Shown: positions 34,190 through 59,655, numbered from the stretch's first letter. The stretch: 64,000 nt of DNA from Henricia sp. BOLD:AAB3569 (GCA_037783545.1 JBBELK010000435.1:62001-126000), one strand, 5' to 3'. The notes: a model not told the origin generated them from the sequence alone. Program-made: numbers and translations.

Positions 34190-34922
34190 AGTAAGAGTAG
34201 TGAGCTACATCCTTTTGAAAAGCACAACGGCAGTATGTACAGTAAACTCTCATTATAGATGGTGTGACCTCTGATGTCACAGCAGTCATCAAAACATTGG
34301 GGGTTTGGCAATCGCTCTGTGCACGCATCTTGCTGTGCATAAATTTGGATAAGGATGAGGTCGTCGGCTTTGAATTTTAATACCTTTGACATCATTCCCT
34401 TGGCAAATTTATGCAAAACATAATGGGTGCACACAATGGTAGGCAAGATTTACCTTTAGATGTAAACACATTTTTACAGTCTGTAGCACTCTTTAACGAG
34501 ACCAAAGTAGTGTGAGCCTTACATTACATGTATATCCAGAAAGTACAATAACCAATGCTTGATAAACAGAGTAACGGCAAAAACTTGGGGGCGGGGGGGA
34601 AATTATAATGAGAATTATATAATATTGGATGTCTTTGGCTTTGAGGGTGATATGAGAATATACCGCAGGAGTCATAAAAATACTAAACGAGCCGAAGGAC
34701 AGTTTGGTATTTTCATGACGAGTGCGGTGTATTCACCCGAAAAGACATCCAATACAATTATTGTTATATAAAATGAAGCTTATACCTTCTTATTTTTGTA
34801 AGATTTTAGTAATATATATTTTTTTATCTGTTTGGTGTTGAAAACTTTAGTTCATGTGCAATGTTTGCAACTGCATGCGCTTTTGTTAGTGTTGGTGTTG
34901 TACAGTATTTTTTTATACTGTA

Positions 34923-35304
34923 TTCATAAATACCTTAGACAGTTTACGCATCCCTATTGGCTGAGAGCACGTCACGTGGGCAGTTTTAAACAGACGATAA
35001 AGGCCCAGTCAGTCTTAAACACTTTTGAGTCTATGGCTCGCGGCTGCACCCGCGCTTTGGTCGGCGCGTATGGAACACGCACACAGAAATCGCACGCTCC
35101 CGAAAGTGCACTGTGACAAGAACCAGGTCGTGTGCGTGCGCGTACAACACGCGTAATGCGCGCGATAGAACAAAAACAACTCACGCACAGCTATAGCAGT
35201 TCATACGAATGCGGTGTAGGGAAAGTGAATGCAAAACATGGCAAAACGACAAGCTAACTTTGGTGAGTTTTACCGATTTACGCAAAAAAGGTATTTATGA
35301 ATGG
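34923..35304. mobile_element. MITE with ATTCATAAATACCTT termini (382 bp)
   Basis: ATTCATAAATACCTTAGACA at the left is mirrored by AAAGGTATTTATGAAT at the right. A left-end fragment with the same 30 bp recurs at 14878-14915 in INTS13 intron 1. Confidence 0.7.
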
Positions 35305-35307
35305 GAT

Positions 35308-35456
35308 TAAAAGTGGGTTTGGCAGGTCTTAAACAATCCGTTTTAAACCGGATAGCGGCCTGGACACTGATAATGGCCCGCGCCTTCGGCTTGGGCCATT
35401 ATCAGCATCCAGGCCCCTATCCGGTTTAAATTCAAACCCACTTTTAATCCCTAACT
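35308..35456. mobile_element. Palindromic MITE, GGGATTAAAAGTGGGTTTG family
   Basis: GGGATTAAAAGTGGGTTTGG is mirrored by TCAAACCCACTTTTAATCCC. The arms share TAAACCGGATAG and GGCCCGCGCC/GGCTTGGGCC. A degraded relative is at about 4480-4580. Confidence 0.8.
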
Positions 35457-36085
35457 AATGCGCGCATTGCACACATGCACAATGCATTCCGCATGCGAAC
35501 GCGTGTGTTTTGGAGAGCCCAGTGGGACGCACATAGGATTGGGGCCCTGTGCTGTACAGTTGAGAAACGCACGGTATCCGCAAAAGCTTCATTTTATATA
35601 ATAATTTACTGTACAGGTATATTAATTTACCTTGGCAAAACTGACAAAAGGCAACTTGTTTACTTTGGTTCTCCGTAGAATTCCCAGGCACAACCTCCTG
35701 CCCAAAAACTGTCGTTTTGGTCACAGAAATAAAAAGGCAAGAAGGATCATCTACATTAACTTCACACATGCCACCCTTGAGGGCTGCTGCAGAGTGCCAT
35801 CTTGGGTCGTTTCCATCCCACGGATGCATACAGCTATTAGTTTTCTATCCCACAATGGTCGACCAATCACAGTTAAGTGGTGAGCTAAAGCAGTGCCCTC
35901 TACAAAACAATATTCCGCAGCGGCAACAATATTCAGGACCTGTGCAGTACACTTGAACTGGTGATGCATATAATGTTAACACACATGTACATGTACATGT
36001 ATGCATCACACTGGGGCTCAAGTATGGCAGAGCATGTTATACATGTATCGTGAAAAAGTGGTAGCATGGAAAGAATTCCATTTAC
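35457..36085. other. Intergenic sequence with overlapping open frames, no gene recognised
   Basis: On the minus strand a frame at 35829-35455 (MHPWDGNDPRWHSAAALKGG...) and one at 35969-35751 overlap. Neither has a family resemblance, codon bias or splice support that I can see. The block includes GATTGGTCGACC and CCAAGATGGCACTCTGC. I cannot exclude a lineage-specific exon. Confidence 0.3.
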
Positions 36086-36243
36086 TGGTCGCCACTAATT
36101 TTCCTTAATAAACACCAAAAAGTGATAATTTAAAGGAAGTGAATTTAAGAGTGAAAAATATTTAACAGTTTCCTTTAAAATACTTAAACTTTCTCCGCCA
36201 TCTTTTATAGACTCTGCACACGGCATCTCAGTGGCGACCAGTT
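36084..36243. mobile_element. MITE with ACTGGTCGCCACT termini
   Basis: ACTGGTCGCCACTAA is mirrored by CAGTGGCGACCAGT, about 160 bp in all. The middle contains TTTCCTTTAAA repeats. Confidence 0.7.
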
Positions 36244-37117
36244 AACGAAATTCATGCTGATAGCATTACTAACTCCAGCGTGTCAAAAAAGTAATAAGTG
36301 AAAAAATATTAACATATGACCAGACGAAAGAGGGGAAGGGGTTGGAACCAGGGGACCGAAAGGGACAAAACGGGGCAGAGTTAAGTGACTTACATGTTTA
36401 TGTCACTTCATGGTGCACGACACACTGAAAATTACATGTTATTCAACAAAGTGCTTCTAATTTACATATACATAGCCTTGTTTGCAATGGATAAAAACTG
36501 GAAAAACAAAAAAACGAAGCAACAAAAATCTGATTATATGCAATCGCGCTGAGAAGGGGGGACAGGAGGGTTTTCGCTTTTGGAGCACATATTTTCCCTT
36601 ATGTTGCAGGTGCCTCATTCACACTGAGCACTTATGGGAGAAATATGGTCTCATTCGTGGGCAAGATTTTTTTTCTCAGCCATTTTCACAAAATTGTCTT
36701 AGATAATGATTGTATCTCAATTTTAATCCTGAAATACGGCGTACAGTCGTACCCAGGTAACTAGAAACTGAACCCCACAAGTATGAAAAATCATACCGCT
36801 GATTTCATCTGTAGTGGTGGCATACTTTTTACATGTAAAAGTACATGTAGTATATAATTTGGTAAGCCAAGTGTATTAAAACGAAAGCACGCCTATGTTT
36901 TCTTTTAGATCAGAAGGACTGTAATTTTAACATATACACCAAACAGCTTAGTGTGGTAAGTCTGATATGCAGATTGGCTTGTCTGATACAGAATGGGTTT
37001 GTATGACGTAACAAATTTTGTACTTTGACTCAGACAGCCTTTGACATGTTATTCATGCCAACTGGTGGGGTACACCATTAAATTTATGAAAGATTATTTG
37101 CTAGATTCACCCTCCCA

Positions 37118-37382
37118 TAGACCTTTATCACGGCATTGCTATCTTCGTCTTTTTCCCCACATGTTTCGTTCCGCATGATAGCGCGTGTAATCTCTAATTA
37201 GCGAAAGACCCGTTTGTCTGTGCTGCACAGTTTCTCAATCGCGCTACGTATGTGTCATTGATGATGCACACGCAAAAAATTTCCACACTGGGCCAAACTA
37301 TTTTTTGCTTCAAGCCTCGATTTGGCTACATTAGTTTTTATAGGGAAAAATGGAAGATGGCAGCAACGTGATAAAGGTCTAT
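37118..37382. mobile_element. MITE with CATAGACCTTTATCACG termini, near the RAB7 3' end
   Basis: CATAGACCTTTATCACGGC is mirrored by AACGTGATAAAGGTCTATG (265 bp). It carries GAAGATGGCAGC and lies about 125 bp after the RAB7 stop, so it may be transcribed in the 3' UTR. Confidence 0.75.
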
Positions 37383-37507
37383 GTCCCCCCGAATGCACAC
37401 CATTATATTGATGATTTTACATCACTGAGGCACCCGGTTGCCCACAGGGTGCTCTAAGGCGTTCTGTAAGTATTAGACCTAGGGGAAGTGGGCAACTACT
37501 GGGTGCC

Positions 37508-50179
<12,672 letters not shown>

Positions 50180-50450
50180 GTTGCTTTGCTGTCACAAAAT
50201 CTAGAGGGCAGATTTGGGATAAAGAAAAACAATTCACCACATAATTACTGTGCACGCACACATATGGTACCGGTAGGCCTACAATTCTAATAGTCCTCAT
50301 ATAATTTGTCTAGATCTCGATTGTAAATATGCTCACTGCATAGTGTACATGTACTGGTACAGGTTCTGATATTAGAAAGCTTCATAGGTTTGCGCAGTGA
50401 AGTGATCTTTAGGTGAAAATTAAGCAACAATGACCAAATGTGTTAACTTA

Positions 50451-50600
50451 CCGCGGAAAACAGGAAAAATGTGCATTCGCATATCAGTGTGCATCATGCG
50501 CATGTCAGGAAGATGTTTACGGTAACCAAATAAAACTTGCTTAGTGGCAATGCACAATGCATTATTGGACAGATGAACCCGTGGCAGTTTGTTTTGGGAT
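50451..50600 (-). promoter_or_regulatory. RAB7 upstream region: possible non-coding first exon and promoter
   Basis: On the minus strand there is a good donor, CCGCG|GTAAGT, with the exon side ending at 50452, which pairs well with the acceptor just before the ATG. Upstream is a CCAAT box in gene orientation (GTCCAATAATG, 50560-50571) and a GC-rich TGCGCATGATGCAC stretch resembling an NRF-1 site. These are motif resemblances only. A repeat starting near 50605 marks the likely upstream limit. Confidence 0.5.
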
Positions 50601-50604
50601 GGCT

Positions 50605-51330
50605 TGAGCCCCTTTCACACATTCACGGATGAGATGCCGGATGATGCCGGACAAGAAACTTCGGCCATCCGGGGTGATCCGGTGACATGTTAAGATGCTG
50701 TAAAGTTATCAAAGCTGGTCTGACATGTCTGAGCACAGCGGGCGGACAGATAACTAGGGCCTCTCCCGGCAGACCGCAGTCACTAGCCGGTCCTTGCCGG
50801 AGACGTTCCCAGTCTATGCACGGATGGCGCCGGACCGAAGTCGGAACATACGGAGGAAGACAGACTCACTCTCCATGCAGTCTTTCCCGATTGTTGCCAG
50901 AATGTAGCCGATGCAGGCGTCACGATGCAAATAAAAGGACGCCCAAGAAGCCCTTCCTGCTACTGATCCACCGGGAGCGTTTGGTAGGTACAGCGCAACA
51001 GTCCCCCTACTGGCTAGATTCCGTACCATCCAGGACGCCACCGTGTAGAAACTGCGAACACTCAGTGTTGTCCAGCAACATGCCGTAAACAGACTGGAAA
51101 TCTTTGAATCCGGCTTCTATGTCTCATCATACGATCCGTGCAGGCACCGGCATTTGTTGAGCTCTCCGGGATGAAATTTCGACTCCCAGATGAGAGATCC
51201 GGGGAGAAATTGAACATGCAGCCGGTGGTCAAGCCGGCTTCTATACGGTGTTTAGGGATCATCAGGGATCATCACGGATGGTGCCGGAACAGCCATCCAG
51301 CATCATCCGGCATTTCATCCGTGACAGGAA
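50605..51330. repeat. GGATGATGCCGG-rich inverted repeat upstream of RAB7
   Basis: CACGGATGAGATGCCGGATG at the left is mirrored by CATCCGGCATTTCATCCGTG at the right; TTTCACAC lies just outside on the left. Many GCCGG and CCGGA motifs lie between. The 133-codon plus-strand frame inside has no family match. Confidence 0.6.
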
Positions 51331-51489
51331 CTTTATACACAACTTTAGGCAAGTACTGTATGACATTTCTTGAGTTATCGCGTCCGGCTACACCCATTCT
51401 AGGACTGGATTTGTGGCCATCCTCCTAAGTCCTTAAACCTACTACGGCCGTCTGTATTTTGAAAAACAGACCTTTGCACTCCTACATGT

Positions 51490-52130
51490 ATTATATTTGC
51501 GATGCCTACCTTCCTACTAAGCTTGTAGAAAGGTTTTTGTCAGTCATGTCAGTCTTGAAAAGGTTGCCAGCGGTTGCCAACTGGTTGTTAGAGCATTTTG
51601 ACTTGCTGCAAGTGAAACCTCCTGGCAACCAAAGTGGTGGGGAGAAGGTTTTTCTGGTCTTAAATCGGTTGTCCAAGGGCGAGAGACTGGTCTGCAACTG
51701 GTTTCATCAGACCGGTCGTCAATTGTTGTTGGCAATTGGCACAAAGTTTTTGGTTGCCTTCATTCAGCAACTGATTGATCGGCAACTAATTGACGAAAAA
51801 TAAGTAATCAATCCCCGACAAATCATAGACCGTTCATCGATCACTGAAAATTAACAATCACTCAGCAAGAGTGTGGCAACCGGTCGGCGATCGTTCACCT
51901 ACCAGTCGCTAACTGATCAGTGAACATGTTTTAACCCGTCGTGAATCAGTTGCAGACCACATAACCCCACATTAAAATACGTGTATCTTTCACTAATCGC
52001 CAACCAGTTGTTGTCATCGACCAGTCGCCAATCAGTTGCCAACCTGTAGCCCACCTGTCTTCACCAATTAGACCAACTTTTAAACGACAATCGGCAAACG
52101 ATCCCTGACCGTTCGTCGTACATGTACTTC
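51490..52130. repeat. Degenerate TTGCCAACTGGTTG-type repeat tract
   Basis: Variants of GTTGCCAACTGGTTG and its reverse complement occur many times between 51560 and 52110 (for example GGTTGCCAGCGGTTGCCAAC and CAATCAGTTGCCAACC). The two halves lie in opposite orientation, suggesting a worn inverted repeat. No protein family seen. Confidence 0.5.
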
Positions 52131-52578
52131 GTATGTTCATCGTACGTTCGTCGTAAATCCAGCACAATTCGCAAAAGGTCTCTTTTTCAACGACCGTACA
52201 CATAGGGCTAAGGATTTCAGAGGATGTCCAGAAATTCAGTCCTAGAAAAAAGAATGGGTCTAGCATCTGGCCAGACTAACGTTAAAGTTAAACACGGCAT
52301 TTCTTAAAATGTTGCAAAATATCATTTACATTTGTAAACAGGGTTAATGGTTAATATGTGGTTATCACACACATACATCATTCATAGTGTTACTGTTGGG
52401 CGCAACCTTTATGCTCGGCGCAAATTCTGCACGCGCAGATTTTGAACTTTACCTACCGGTACCGGGTAGTTCAAGGATTGCGCAGCGCAAATTTTGATTC
52501 CAAACGCAATTTCAGAATCTGTGCAACACAGGTTGGGGGCAAATTTTGAACCGTGCGCAAATTTTGAACAAAGCGGCA

Positions 52579-52664
52579 TTAGACTGGTCCACTGTCCATG
52601 TGCGCTACGCTTCTCTCCCTATACGACGAAGGGAAAATAAATATGAGGACAGGAGACCAGTCTA
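52579..52664. mobile_element. Palindromic MITE, TTAGACTGGTC family
   Basis: TTAGACTGGTCCACTGTCC is mirrored by GGACAGGAGACCAGTCTAA. Relatives sit at 53908-54003 and 55553-55648. Confidence 0.75.
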
Positions 52665-53502
52665 ACGCAGCATGCACTACATGTAGGTATTGCACCACAC
52701 AAGACTGATTCCCGTCCACATATTCCACATAGGAGAATATAAGGACAGGTAAAGGGTGCTTCATCTTGATCTGTGATTGGTCGTCTTTGCGCGTGCGCAT
52801 TGTGTTTTATATTTAAAAATTGGCGAAGCCGTTTGCTTTATGCAATGTACTTTATTTACATTTGGATATGTTCGACACGCACGGCCGGGTTACAAATGCA
52901 ACGCACTTACTTTAAAAAAATATAATAACCATGTGACCACGGGCAGATTTCTACCCATCATGGCCACCCTTTACCGATCCTTATATTTTCGCAATAAGCG
53001 ATAGGATCGGGAACCAATCTACCACCACACTAGTCTTGTTTCCGGACCTAAAAATTTGATCACTAGACTGATTTTACGGTCCGGCAACTGCCAGTATACA
53101 TGTACTTGTACTTGTACGTTAGTCCGCCATATTGAAACAGAAGGAATTCCTCCTTTTTTCCGAAGGTTCCCGAAGTTACCCAGGTTTGGTTGTGCAAATT
53201 GTTGAATGCTTTTCACTTCTAAAATCACTTCCCTAAAAAATATTAACACAGTTTAGTAGTTATAATTAAGTCATTATTTAGAATTGGAAGGAAAATAAGT
53301 GGAAACCAGCAAACAGAATTCTTCCCGTTAGCATTTTAGATGTGCATTATTATTACTTGGGTCAGAAAAAATACCATACACGTTCACCAATTTGGAATTC
53401 ATGCACTAATAAGCAATGGAGCATGAAATACATGTAGGCCCTAAAATAAAATAAAAACTGTTCTCATTGCTAAAAACATGAAAAAGTAAAAACAAATGAA
53501 TC

Positions 53503-54396
53503 ATGCTTCCTTACTTTTAGAAGGCTAAAAGTGTTGTTTTTGATGTTTATATTGGGACGTTATCATTTTCTATTAACACTTTTAGCCCCTTAACATTCTA
53601 ACCTCATTCACTATCGTGAATTTTGCTGCACGCCCTTAAGAGTCCAAATACCCGTATGAAAATTCTTACTGTAAATTCCAATTCAGACATTTAAAAGCAC
53701 ACCTTGTAAAAGCAGGTCCTTGTAATCTCAAGACTTCCTTGTTGTTCTTTGTCCATGATGACTCAAACATCAAAAAAGGATAAAAGCGAGCAAAATTTGG
53801 AGTAAAATCGACAAATCTAAACCAGTTTGGTAACACGGATTCATCTACCGGGTAGACCGCGTCAAAAGGAAAGTAGTCCCACCAACGCGGATGGATTTTG
53901 TTTAGCCTAGACTGACCCCCTGTCCACATATTTACTTCCCCACGCGTTGTATATGAGCGAGAGCAGCGTAGCGCACATAGACAGGGGGCCAGTCTAGGCT
54001 AAACAAAATCCATCCACATTGGTGGGACTACTTTCCTTTTGACGCGATAGTAGCGAAGTCAAGTCTCCCGTCTGTTCCAGATTTGTCGATTTTACTCCAA
54101 ATTTTGCTCCCTTTTAATTTTATCCTTTTTTGATGTTTGAGTCATCATGGACAAAGAACGACAAGGGTACAGAAGTCTTGAGATTACAAGGACCTCCATG
54201 GTGTGCTTTTAAATGTCTGATTTGGAATTTACGGTAAGAATTTTCATACGGGTATTTGGACTCTTGAGGGTGTGCAGCAAAATTCACGATAGCGAATGGG
54301 GTTAGAATGTTAAGGGGCTAAAAGTGTTACTAGAAAATGATAACGTCCCAATATAAACGTCAAAAACAACACTTTTAGCCTTCTAAAAGTAATGCT
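53503..54396. repeat. Near-complete fold-back, about 890 bp, with a nested MITE at its centre
   Basis: The left arm 53503-53945 and right arm 53985-54396 are long reverse complements (AGAAGGCTAAAAGTGTTG, GATAACGTCCCAATATAAAC, CATGATGACTCAAACATCAA, CAAGACTTCCTTGT). The centre is a TAGACTGGCC-family MITE (GCCTAGACTGACCCCCTGTC and its mirror). A 40-bp block (ACGCGATAGTAGCGAAGTCA) differs between the arms, showing they have begun to diverge. Confidence 0.85.
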
Positions 54397-54441
54397 TCCT
54401 CACCAAATATTTACTTTTGGGGGGTGGGGTGGGGTGCATTA

Positions 54442-54693
54442 TCAGGTCAAAAAGGAAGAATAGTGGCAACCTTCAATGGTATTACCGCCCTTAGGTCCTA
54501 CACATATACAGGTGGACATGGTGGGTGGATTTTCAGCAGGACATGTCATTGAAACAGAACTTCTTATAAATTCAATCAACTCGGGTTCGCTTGCGCAGTC
54601 ATTATTAGCAGATTGCTGCATGCAGTATAGCGTATAGTGCGGTTGCAACTGTGGTTGCACTAATAACCATGCTAACATTTTGGTCGGTTTCAT
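54442..54693 (-). other. Unassigned 83-codon open frame
   Basis: Starts MKPTKMLAWLLVQPQ and includes four cysteines in its second half (CASEPELIEFIRSSVSMTC, CICVGPKGG). I do not recognise a family. It has no clear signal peptide, splice support or upstream element and may be chance. It is recorded because the C-terminal half looks less repetitive than its surroundings. Confidence 0.15.
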
Positions 54694-55463
54694 TTTAGTA
54701 TTCTACCAACCAAGTCATCACACATCGTGTTGTCTATTTACAAAGGGCAAGGGAATCTTCGCACGTACCTTGTTTATACCAAAAATAAATAAATATCTTT
54801 TCCCCTCAAATTAGCACACTTTTTCAACACCGCCTCCTTGTTTTTGCAGTTTGTATCACACATCGACATTACAACATGCGTACGCATAGGGAGGACATTG
54901 CATGTAGGATAGGAGGTCACGTCACGTCACGGGATTATGACTTACCTGGTACCCGCACAATAAAAATGCATACGAGTGCACTATATTATAAAACCAATGA
55001 TCCGGTATCAGTAAACCAGCGTCATTATATCTCTTCTTTTCACTCGGGAATTTACGTTATTTCAACGCTGACGATTATCCTACGGATGTCGCTTCAGGAC
55101 ATATGATCTGATGATAATGACTTCGCTCGCCTACAGGCGGTGGGTGCGATGTGCCTTCACAGATTTCTGTAAAGGAAACACGTGCGCAAAGGTCACATAT
55201 ACAGACGAGCGGAGCATTGTGCGTTGCCTACTGCACTGCCAGACAAGTAATTAATAAATAGTATGCTATTGCTTATATCAAATTTACGAATGAAATGAAT
55301 GTACGGTGTGCAAAAGATGTGACCTCGCGGTCACGTGTCGTATAAGATTTGGCCAATGAGGGCGCAAATACATCAGCACATAGAGCTATGTTTAGAAAAC
55401 TAGAGGGAGCACTCGCTATACTGTGCGTTCTACGCGGGCGTGCCGCGCCCTGTGACCCATCGA

Positions 55464-55480
55464 TATATATATATATATAC
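55464..55480. repeat. (AT)n microsatellite
   Basis: About eight AT units. Confidence 0.85.
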
Positions 55481-55552
55481 ACTGGATGGAGCAAGGACGT
55501 CTAAAATTGAAGCCACCGTCCGCCATTGTACCCCACCAAATACAATGCCTTT

Positions 55553-55648
55553 CCTAGACTGGTCATACTGTCTTCACTAGTCTACATGTGTAATGATGTG
55601 TTAAGTGGATGATGCAAGCGATCGCATGGACCAGGGAGCAGTCTAGGC
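55553..55648. mobile_element. Palindromic MITE, CCTAGACTGGTC family
   Basis: CCTAGACTGGTCATACTGTC at the left and GGACCAGGGAGCAGTCTAGG at the right are imperfect mirrors. Confidence 0.65.
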
Positions 55649-55679
55649 CAAAAAAATAAATTGCGGACCAACTTCAAAC

Positions 55680-57210
55680 TGGAATTAAATTCGACAAGGC
55701 AGAAGCACGAAGTTTGAAGCCGAGCCGTGCTTGTGCCGCACTAAATTGAGTTAGCACGGCAGACCATGTTGAGCTAAATTTTTCTGCAGTGCCGAATTCA
55801 TTTAGCCGAGCCAAATGGCTTCAAGCGTCAAACGTCGTGCTTCTGCCGTGTCGAACTCAATAACTTAGAAATTGTTCAATTAAATGCGACAAGAGCGCGG
55901 CAAGGGCACGACGTTTGACGCAAATGTTTTTATTAAGAAATAAATATTTAGCCAGTGCAGCCGAATGCGCATAATTTTTGCACTCCTGGTTGGAAATTTT
56001 TTTACTTGAAAAGGGACAATCCTCACACCTCTTTTAAGGTTCATTTCATTAACAGGTTTTCAAATTCACCTCTTTTAAATTTCGCGTTCAGTGAGTAAAG
56101 GTTCATTGCACCCAATTTCGTTTTCGTGCATGCACTTTCCTTTTCATTCACATATTAATTCTCTTTTAAAGGCATTCAAGTCTATCTAGACTATACTATA
56201 TATATCTTTTATTTTTTTTAAGATTGATCAATTTCAACATTTGAGCCCGTAAATATAAATGCAAATTTGACCTATTTGATTACTTTGCATAATTTTCTTT
56301 GATTGCAACAAAAGGTTTCTGTGAATTATTGTTTGTCAATAGACCAGGCCTACTCAACGTGTCTAAACATTCGCTGGTAATCTGATACGTCCATTGCTAA
56401 AGCGCAGGCAAAAGGTTCACCTTTTCATTTTCTGTATGACTTTGTGCATTATTTCCTTTTCTATGCATATTTTATGTTTAATATCGACTTGGAGGAGAGA
56501 TGTATGTACTGATCCTTAGAATATTGCAGTGCTTTACGATTCCGAAAACGCAAAGACCTACCACAAAAACGAATTTTGATGGAAAACCTGTCGAAAACGT
56601 TCGTTAATGATGTTTATATATAGTCCCATTATATTTTATTGGTTGAGTAAATGCTAAACTAATGAAATCGAATGACTCTTTTTGAATGTAAAGGGTTTGA
56701 TTTCGTTTTCAAATTAAATCAAATGAGTTGGATGTTTAAATTGCATGATCTTTTATATGGTATTGGCTGGGCATACAAATACATACACAATTAAATAAAT
56801 ACGACTGTCATTTTGCAATTAAATTCGACGTTTGACGCAAGTGCAAACACCGTCGCGCTTTTGCCGCACCTAAATGAATTGCATTCGACACGGCAGAAGC
56901 ACGACGTTTGACGCAGGCCTTACACCCGTTTCATACTGGCGCACTGCAGAGTCGCGCCGAACTAAATTATCCCAGAAAATTGAAATAAGTTCGACGTATG
57001 AAACAATTTGGAGCGACTTGGTTCGCCAGAAGTCGAAAAATCGACTGTTCCAGTCGGTTAGAACGACTGAACAGCGACTTGGTTTCAGCACGGCACGCAT
57101 TAAGAACGCCTGTCTGAAACCAAATTGTAATCGGAACGACTCGAGTCGCTCTTACTGTATGAAACGTCAGTGGCTGAGGTACCAGACACGAAGTCGCTCT
57201 ACACACGCAA
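55680..57210. repeat. Interspersed AGAAGCACGACGTTTGACGC motif region
   Basis: GGCAGAAGCACGACGTTTGA and its reverse complement recur near 55700, 55840, 55900, 56830 and 56890, each beside CGACACGGC or GAGTTCGACA. From 56920 a second motif set follows (TTTCATACTGGCGCACTGCA, TTCGACGTATGAAAC, GTATGAAACGTCAGTG) with its own inverted ends. Nested MITEs are likely. The 137-codon plus-strand frame at 56874 lies in these repeats and is not a gene. Confidence 0.5.
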
Positions 57211-57229
57211 AGAGCAGTGGGGGCGGGGC

Positions 57230-57300
57230 ATGGCAGGAAATAATTGGGAAGTTGATCGTGGCTTCAGACCTTGTGTGCAAAACATAATGTATGAGGCAAG
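57230..57300. repeat. Fragment of the fold-back family at 6966-9672
   Basis: AATTGGGAAGTTGATCGTGG and CTTCAGACCTTGTGTGCAAA match the arms at 7540-7600 and 8470-8530. Confidence 0.7.
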
Positions 57301-58493
57301 CTGAAATAAATCCAAGTGTTTCCTCACGAAATCTTAAACTTTCCCATTTGAAATTTGGAGTTTTCCCATGAAATCTGCACATTCGAATGCTAGATGAGTC
57401 ATTAAAAAAAAATTGACCAACTTCCCAACTCTTATACTGTACCCGGGGGACGATTTCGGATGTTGACCCATGAAGAAAGGAAACATGTTTGGCCTAACTA
57501 AAGTTTAAGATTTTGTTAAAGTAAAATATAAACAGGGGACAATCCAACAACCAGGATGATTGTATAGTTAACAATCACAACTTCCTGCACCCCTATCCAT
57601 GGAAGCCTTTTTCTTGAAATAAAATTTTAGCACGTACTTTTTGCCCACTAACAAAATGGCGTCCACGCAACCTTGAGGGCACGAGGTCACTTGATAGGTG
57701 CTAACTCTAGTTTTCTAAATATAGCTCTATGCATCAGCCCGACTATTCTGAGATGATCCTTAGGCATAGAGTTATAAACTACAGTGCTCACTGGCTATTC
57801 AAGCCACGTGTGTCGGACCGTGCCGATGCGGGCGGCGCCATGTTTGCTTAAAGGGCTGTGACATGTTAAACAACTTTGTGCCTAAGCTTCGTTTCATAAT
57901 GACGGATTACCTGTTCAGCAAGACATACTATTGTTCGTTTGGATGTAAAAATCAATAAAAGGTGGCCTTTTTCAACTTTGAAGATTTCATTGCAATAAAT
58001 CACAGACAGAGGGCGCTGTTTTGAGTGCATCACGTAAGGAAGACGGAAGGGAAAAGTTAAGAAAAAACATAAGACTTCAAGTTGGACTTGTGGCAAATTG
58101 CTGCAGTTTCTACCCCCAGTTTTGTCATGGCTTACAGCAGGCAACATGTAGAACAAACTCAAACAGCCATGGATTACAAAAATTTCAGGAAAATTGAGAA
58201 AAAAGTGGAATCTTTTGTGCACAGTTGAATGTGATTTTCCTGTGTTTGCCTCTTGTGACATTGTGACCTTGGTCATGAATATGAATATGCATATTTTCAT
58301 TAGCATAACAACTAAAAACCTTTGTTTTGACCCCCAAAGCAAGCTCCAAATATGATTTTTATGACTTTAACTGAGTAGAGTTGTTTTAAAGCATAGATTT
58401 TCATTGATAAAAATCCTAAATAAGGGGGCCCTTTAACGCTATGAGTGCAAAGTGGGCGACATAGCTTTGCCCACCGAGCACCCATAGCGTTAA

Positions 58494-59297
58494 AGGTACA
58501 CACCGGCCTACTGTTTACATGATTTAGTGATGTAGCAGCATTGACAATACTTTTTTGATGGTCGTTGTGAAAAACAATCATCAAAATATCCCGTAATTTA
58601 CTAAATTAACAAAAACGGTCAAAAGACGGGTTATACGCTTTACCAGCCGCTGCAACTACGCGCGAGCCTTACGACTTTGTTACAAACGATTCGCTCTTCT
58701 CCTGCTCAGGATATTTCAAGTTTTCTGCTCACGATTTCACAGGACAGCCCGGACGACCGAATAGGAATTTTCGATTTCTTTTGAGGAGTTGGCATCATGT
58801 TTTTTCTTCACAAACGTACACGTACGGAGCAACGCACCCAGCCGTGTGTGCACTCAGGCTATTTGCCGTGCTGCGCGGGGCATGCAAATATCCTACACTC
58901 CACGGCAGCCTGCCGTAGCACGCGCTCGCTCCCGTTCTCCGGACTCTCGAAACAAACAATTATGTTCGAATTTTCATACTTATGTTTAACTTTGTTTCAT
59001 ACCTGTCAATTACTTATAAATATTGGGGGAAAATCAGAGTTAAATTTGGTGCAGTTTTGCAGTAAAAGACTTTTATACGGCTGGAAATACAACTAACCCA
59101 CTAGACCACATGACTTTTCGGAACCAGAATTTAGTTCCGAAAAGTCACGTGACCTTGAATTTTTCAAAAGTGCTCAAAAACTGCCAAATTTGACGGCGTC
59201 TTTTCAGGATATGTCTAATTTACTCTCGAAAGCGCTTCAGAATAATGTATGGGTCTATTTCGAGCCCAAAATAGCCCAACAAAGCCGGTGTGTCCCT
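58494..59297. mobile_element. TTAA-type element, full-length copy (804 bp), inverted
   Basis: AGGTACACACCGGCCTACTG and CAAAGCCGGTGTGTCCCT termini with TTAA on both sides (58490-58493, 59298-59301). Orientation is opposite to the copies at 38497 and 49183. Immediately left is a 60-bp TTAACGCTATG...CATAGCGTTAA hairpin that ends on the same TTAA. Confidence 0.85.
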
Positions 59298-59344
59298 TTA
59301 AGCCAAAATGGCGGCGTCCATATCGTCATTGACTCGCAATCGAT

Positions 59345-59655
59345 CATGGGTGAAAACTTGGGGTTGCGGGTTCGAATCCGGCTGCGGTACCTGTGCCCTT
59401 GGGCAAGGCACTCAACCACACTTGCTCCATCCTTCGGAAGGGATGTAAAGCCGTTGGTCCAGTGTGTTAGGTAATTGGTAACGCACTCTAAAGATCACAG
59501 AGCATTCTTTCGTAAAGAGCAAGGGGGTTCCCCGGTGCCTCTGGCCATTTATAATTATAATTCTTCATGGGTTTCCTCACGCTTACGAGTGACAGTGCAA
59601 TGAGCACTATTGAGGAATCCTTGGTATGAATACCAGAAAGAAATAATAATAATAA
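59345..59655 (+). mobile_element. tRNA-derived SINE (plus strand), intact reference copy
   Basis: B box GGGTTCGAATCCGG, then GTGCCCTTGGGCAAGGCACT, TCCTTCGGAAGGGATGTAAA, CAGTGTGTTAGGTAATTGG, CGTAAAGAGCAAGGGGGTTC and an (AAT)n tail. It shows the uninterrupted form of the SINE at 6055-6960. Confidence 0.85.

Noticed and set aside
35455-35969. Overlapping minus-strand frames as a small gene
   Set aside because: No family match, two overlapping frames with neither favoured, and no splice support; left as unassigned.
50687-51088. 133-codon plus-strand frame upstream of RAB7
   Set aside because: It lies in GGATGATGCCGG-rich repetitive sequence with no family resemblance.
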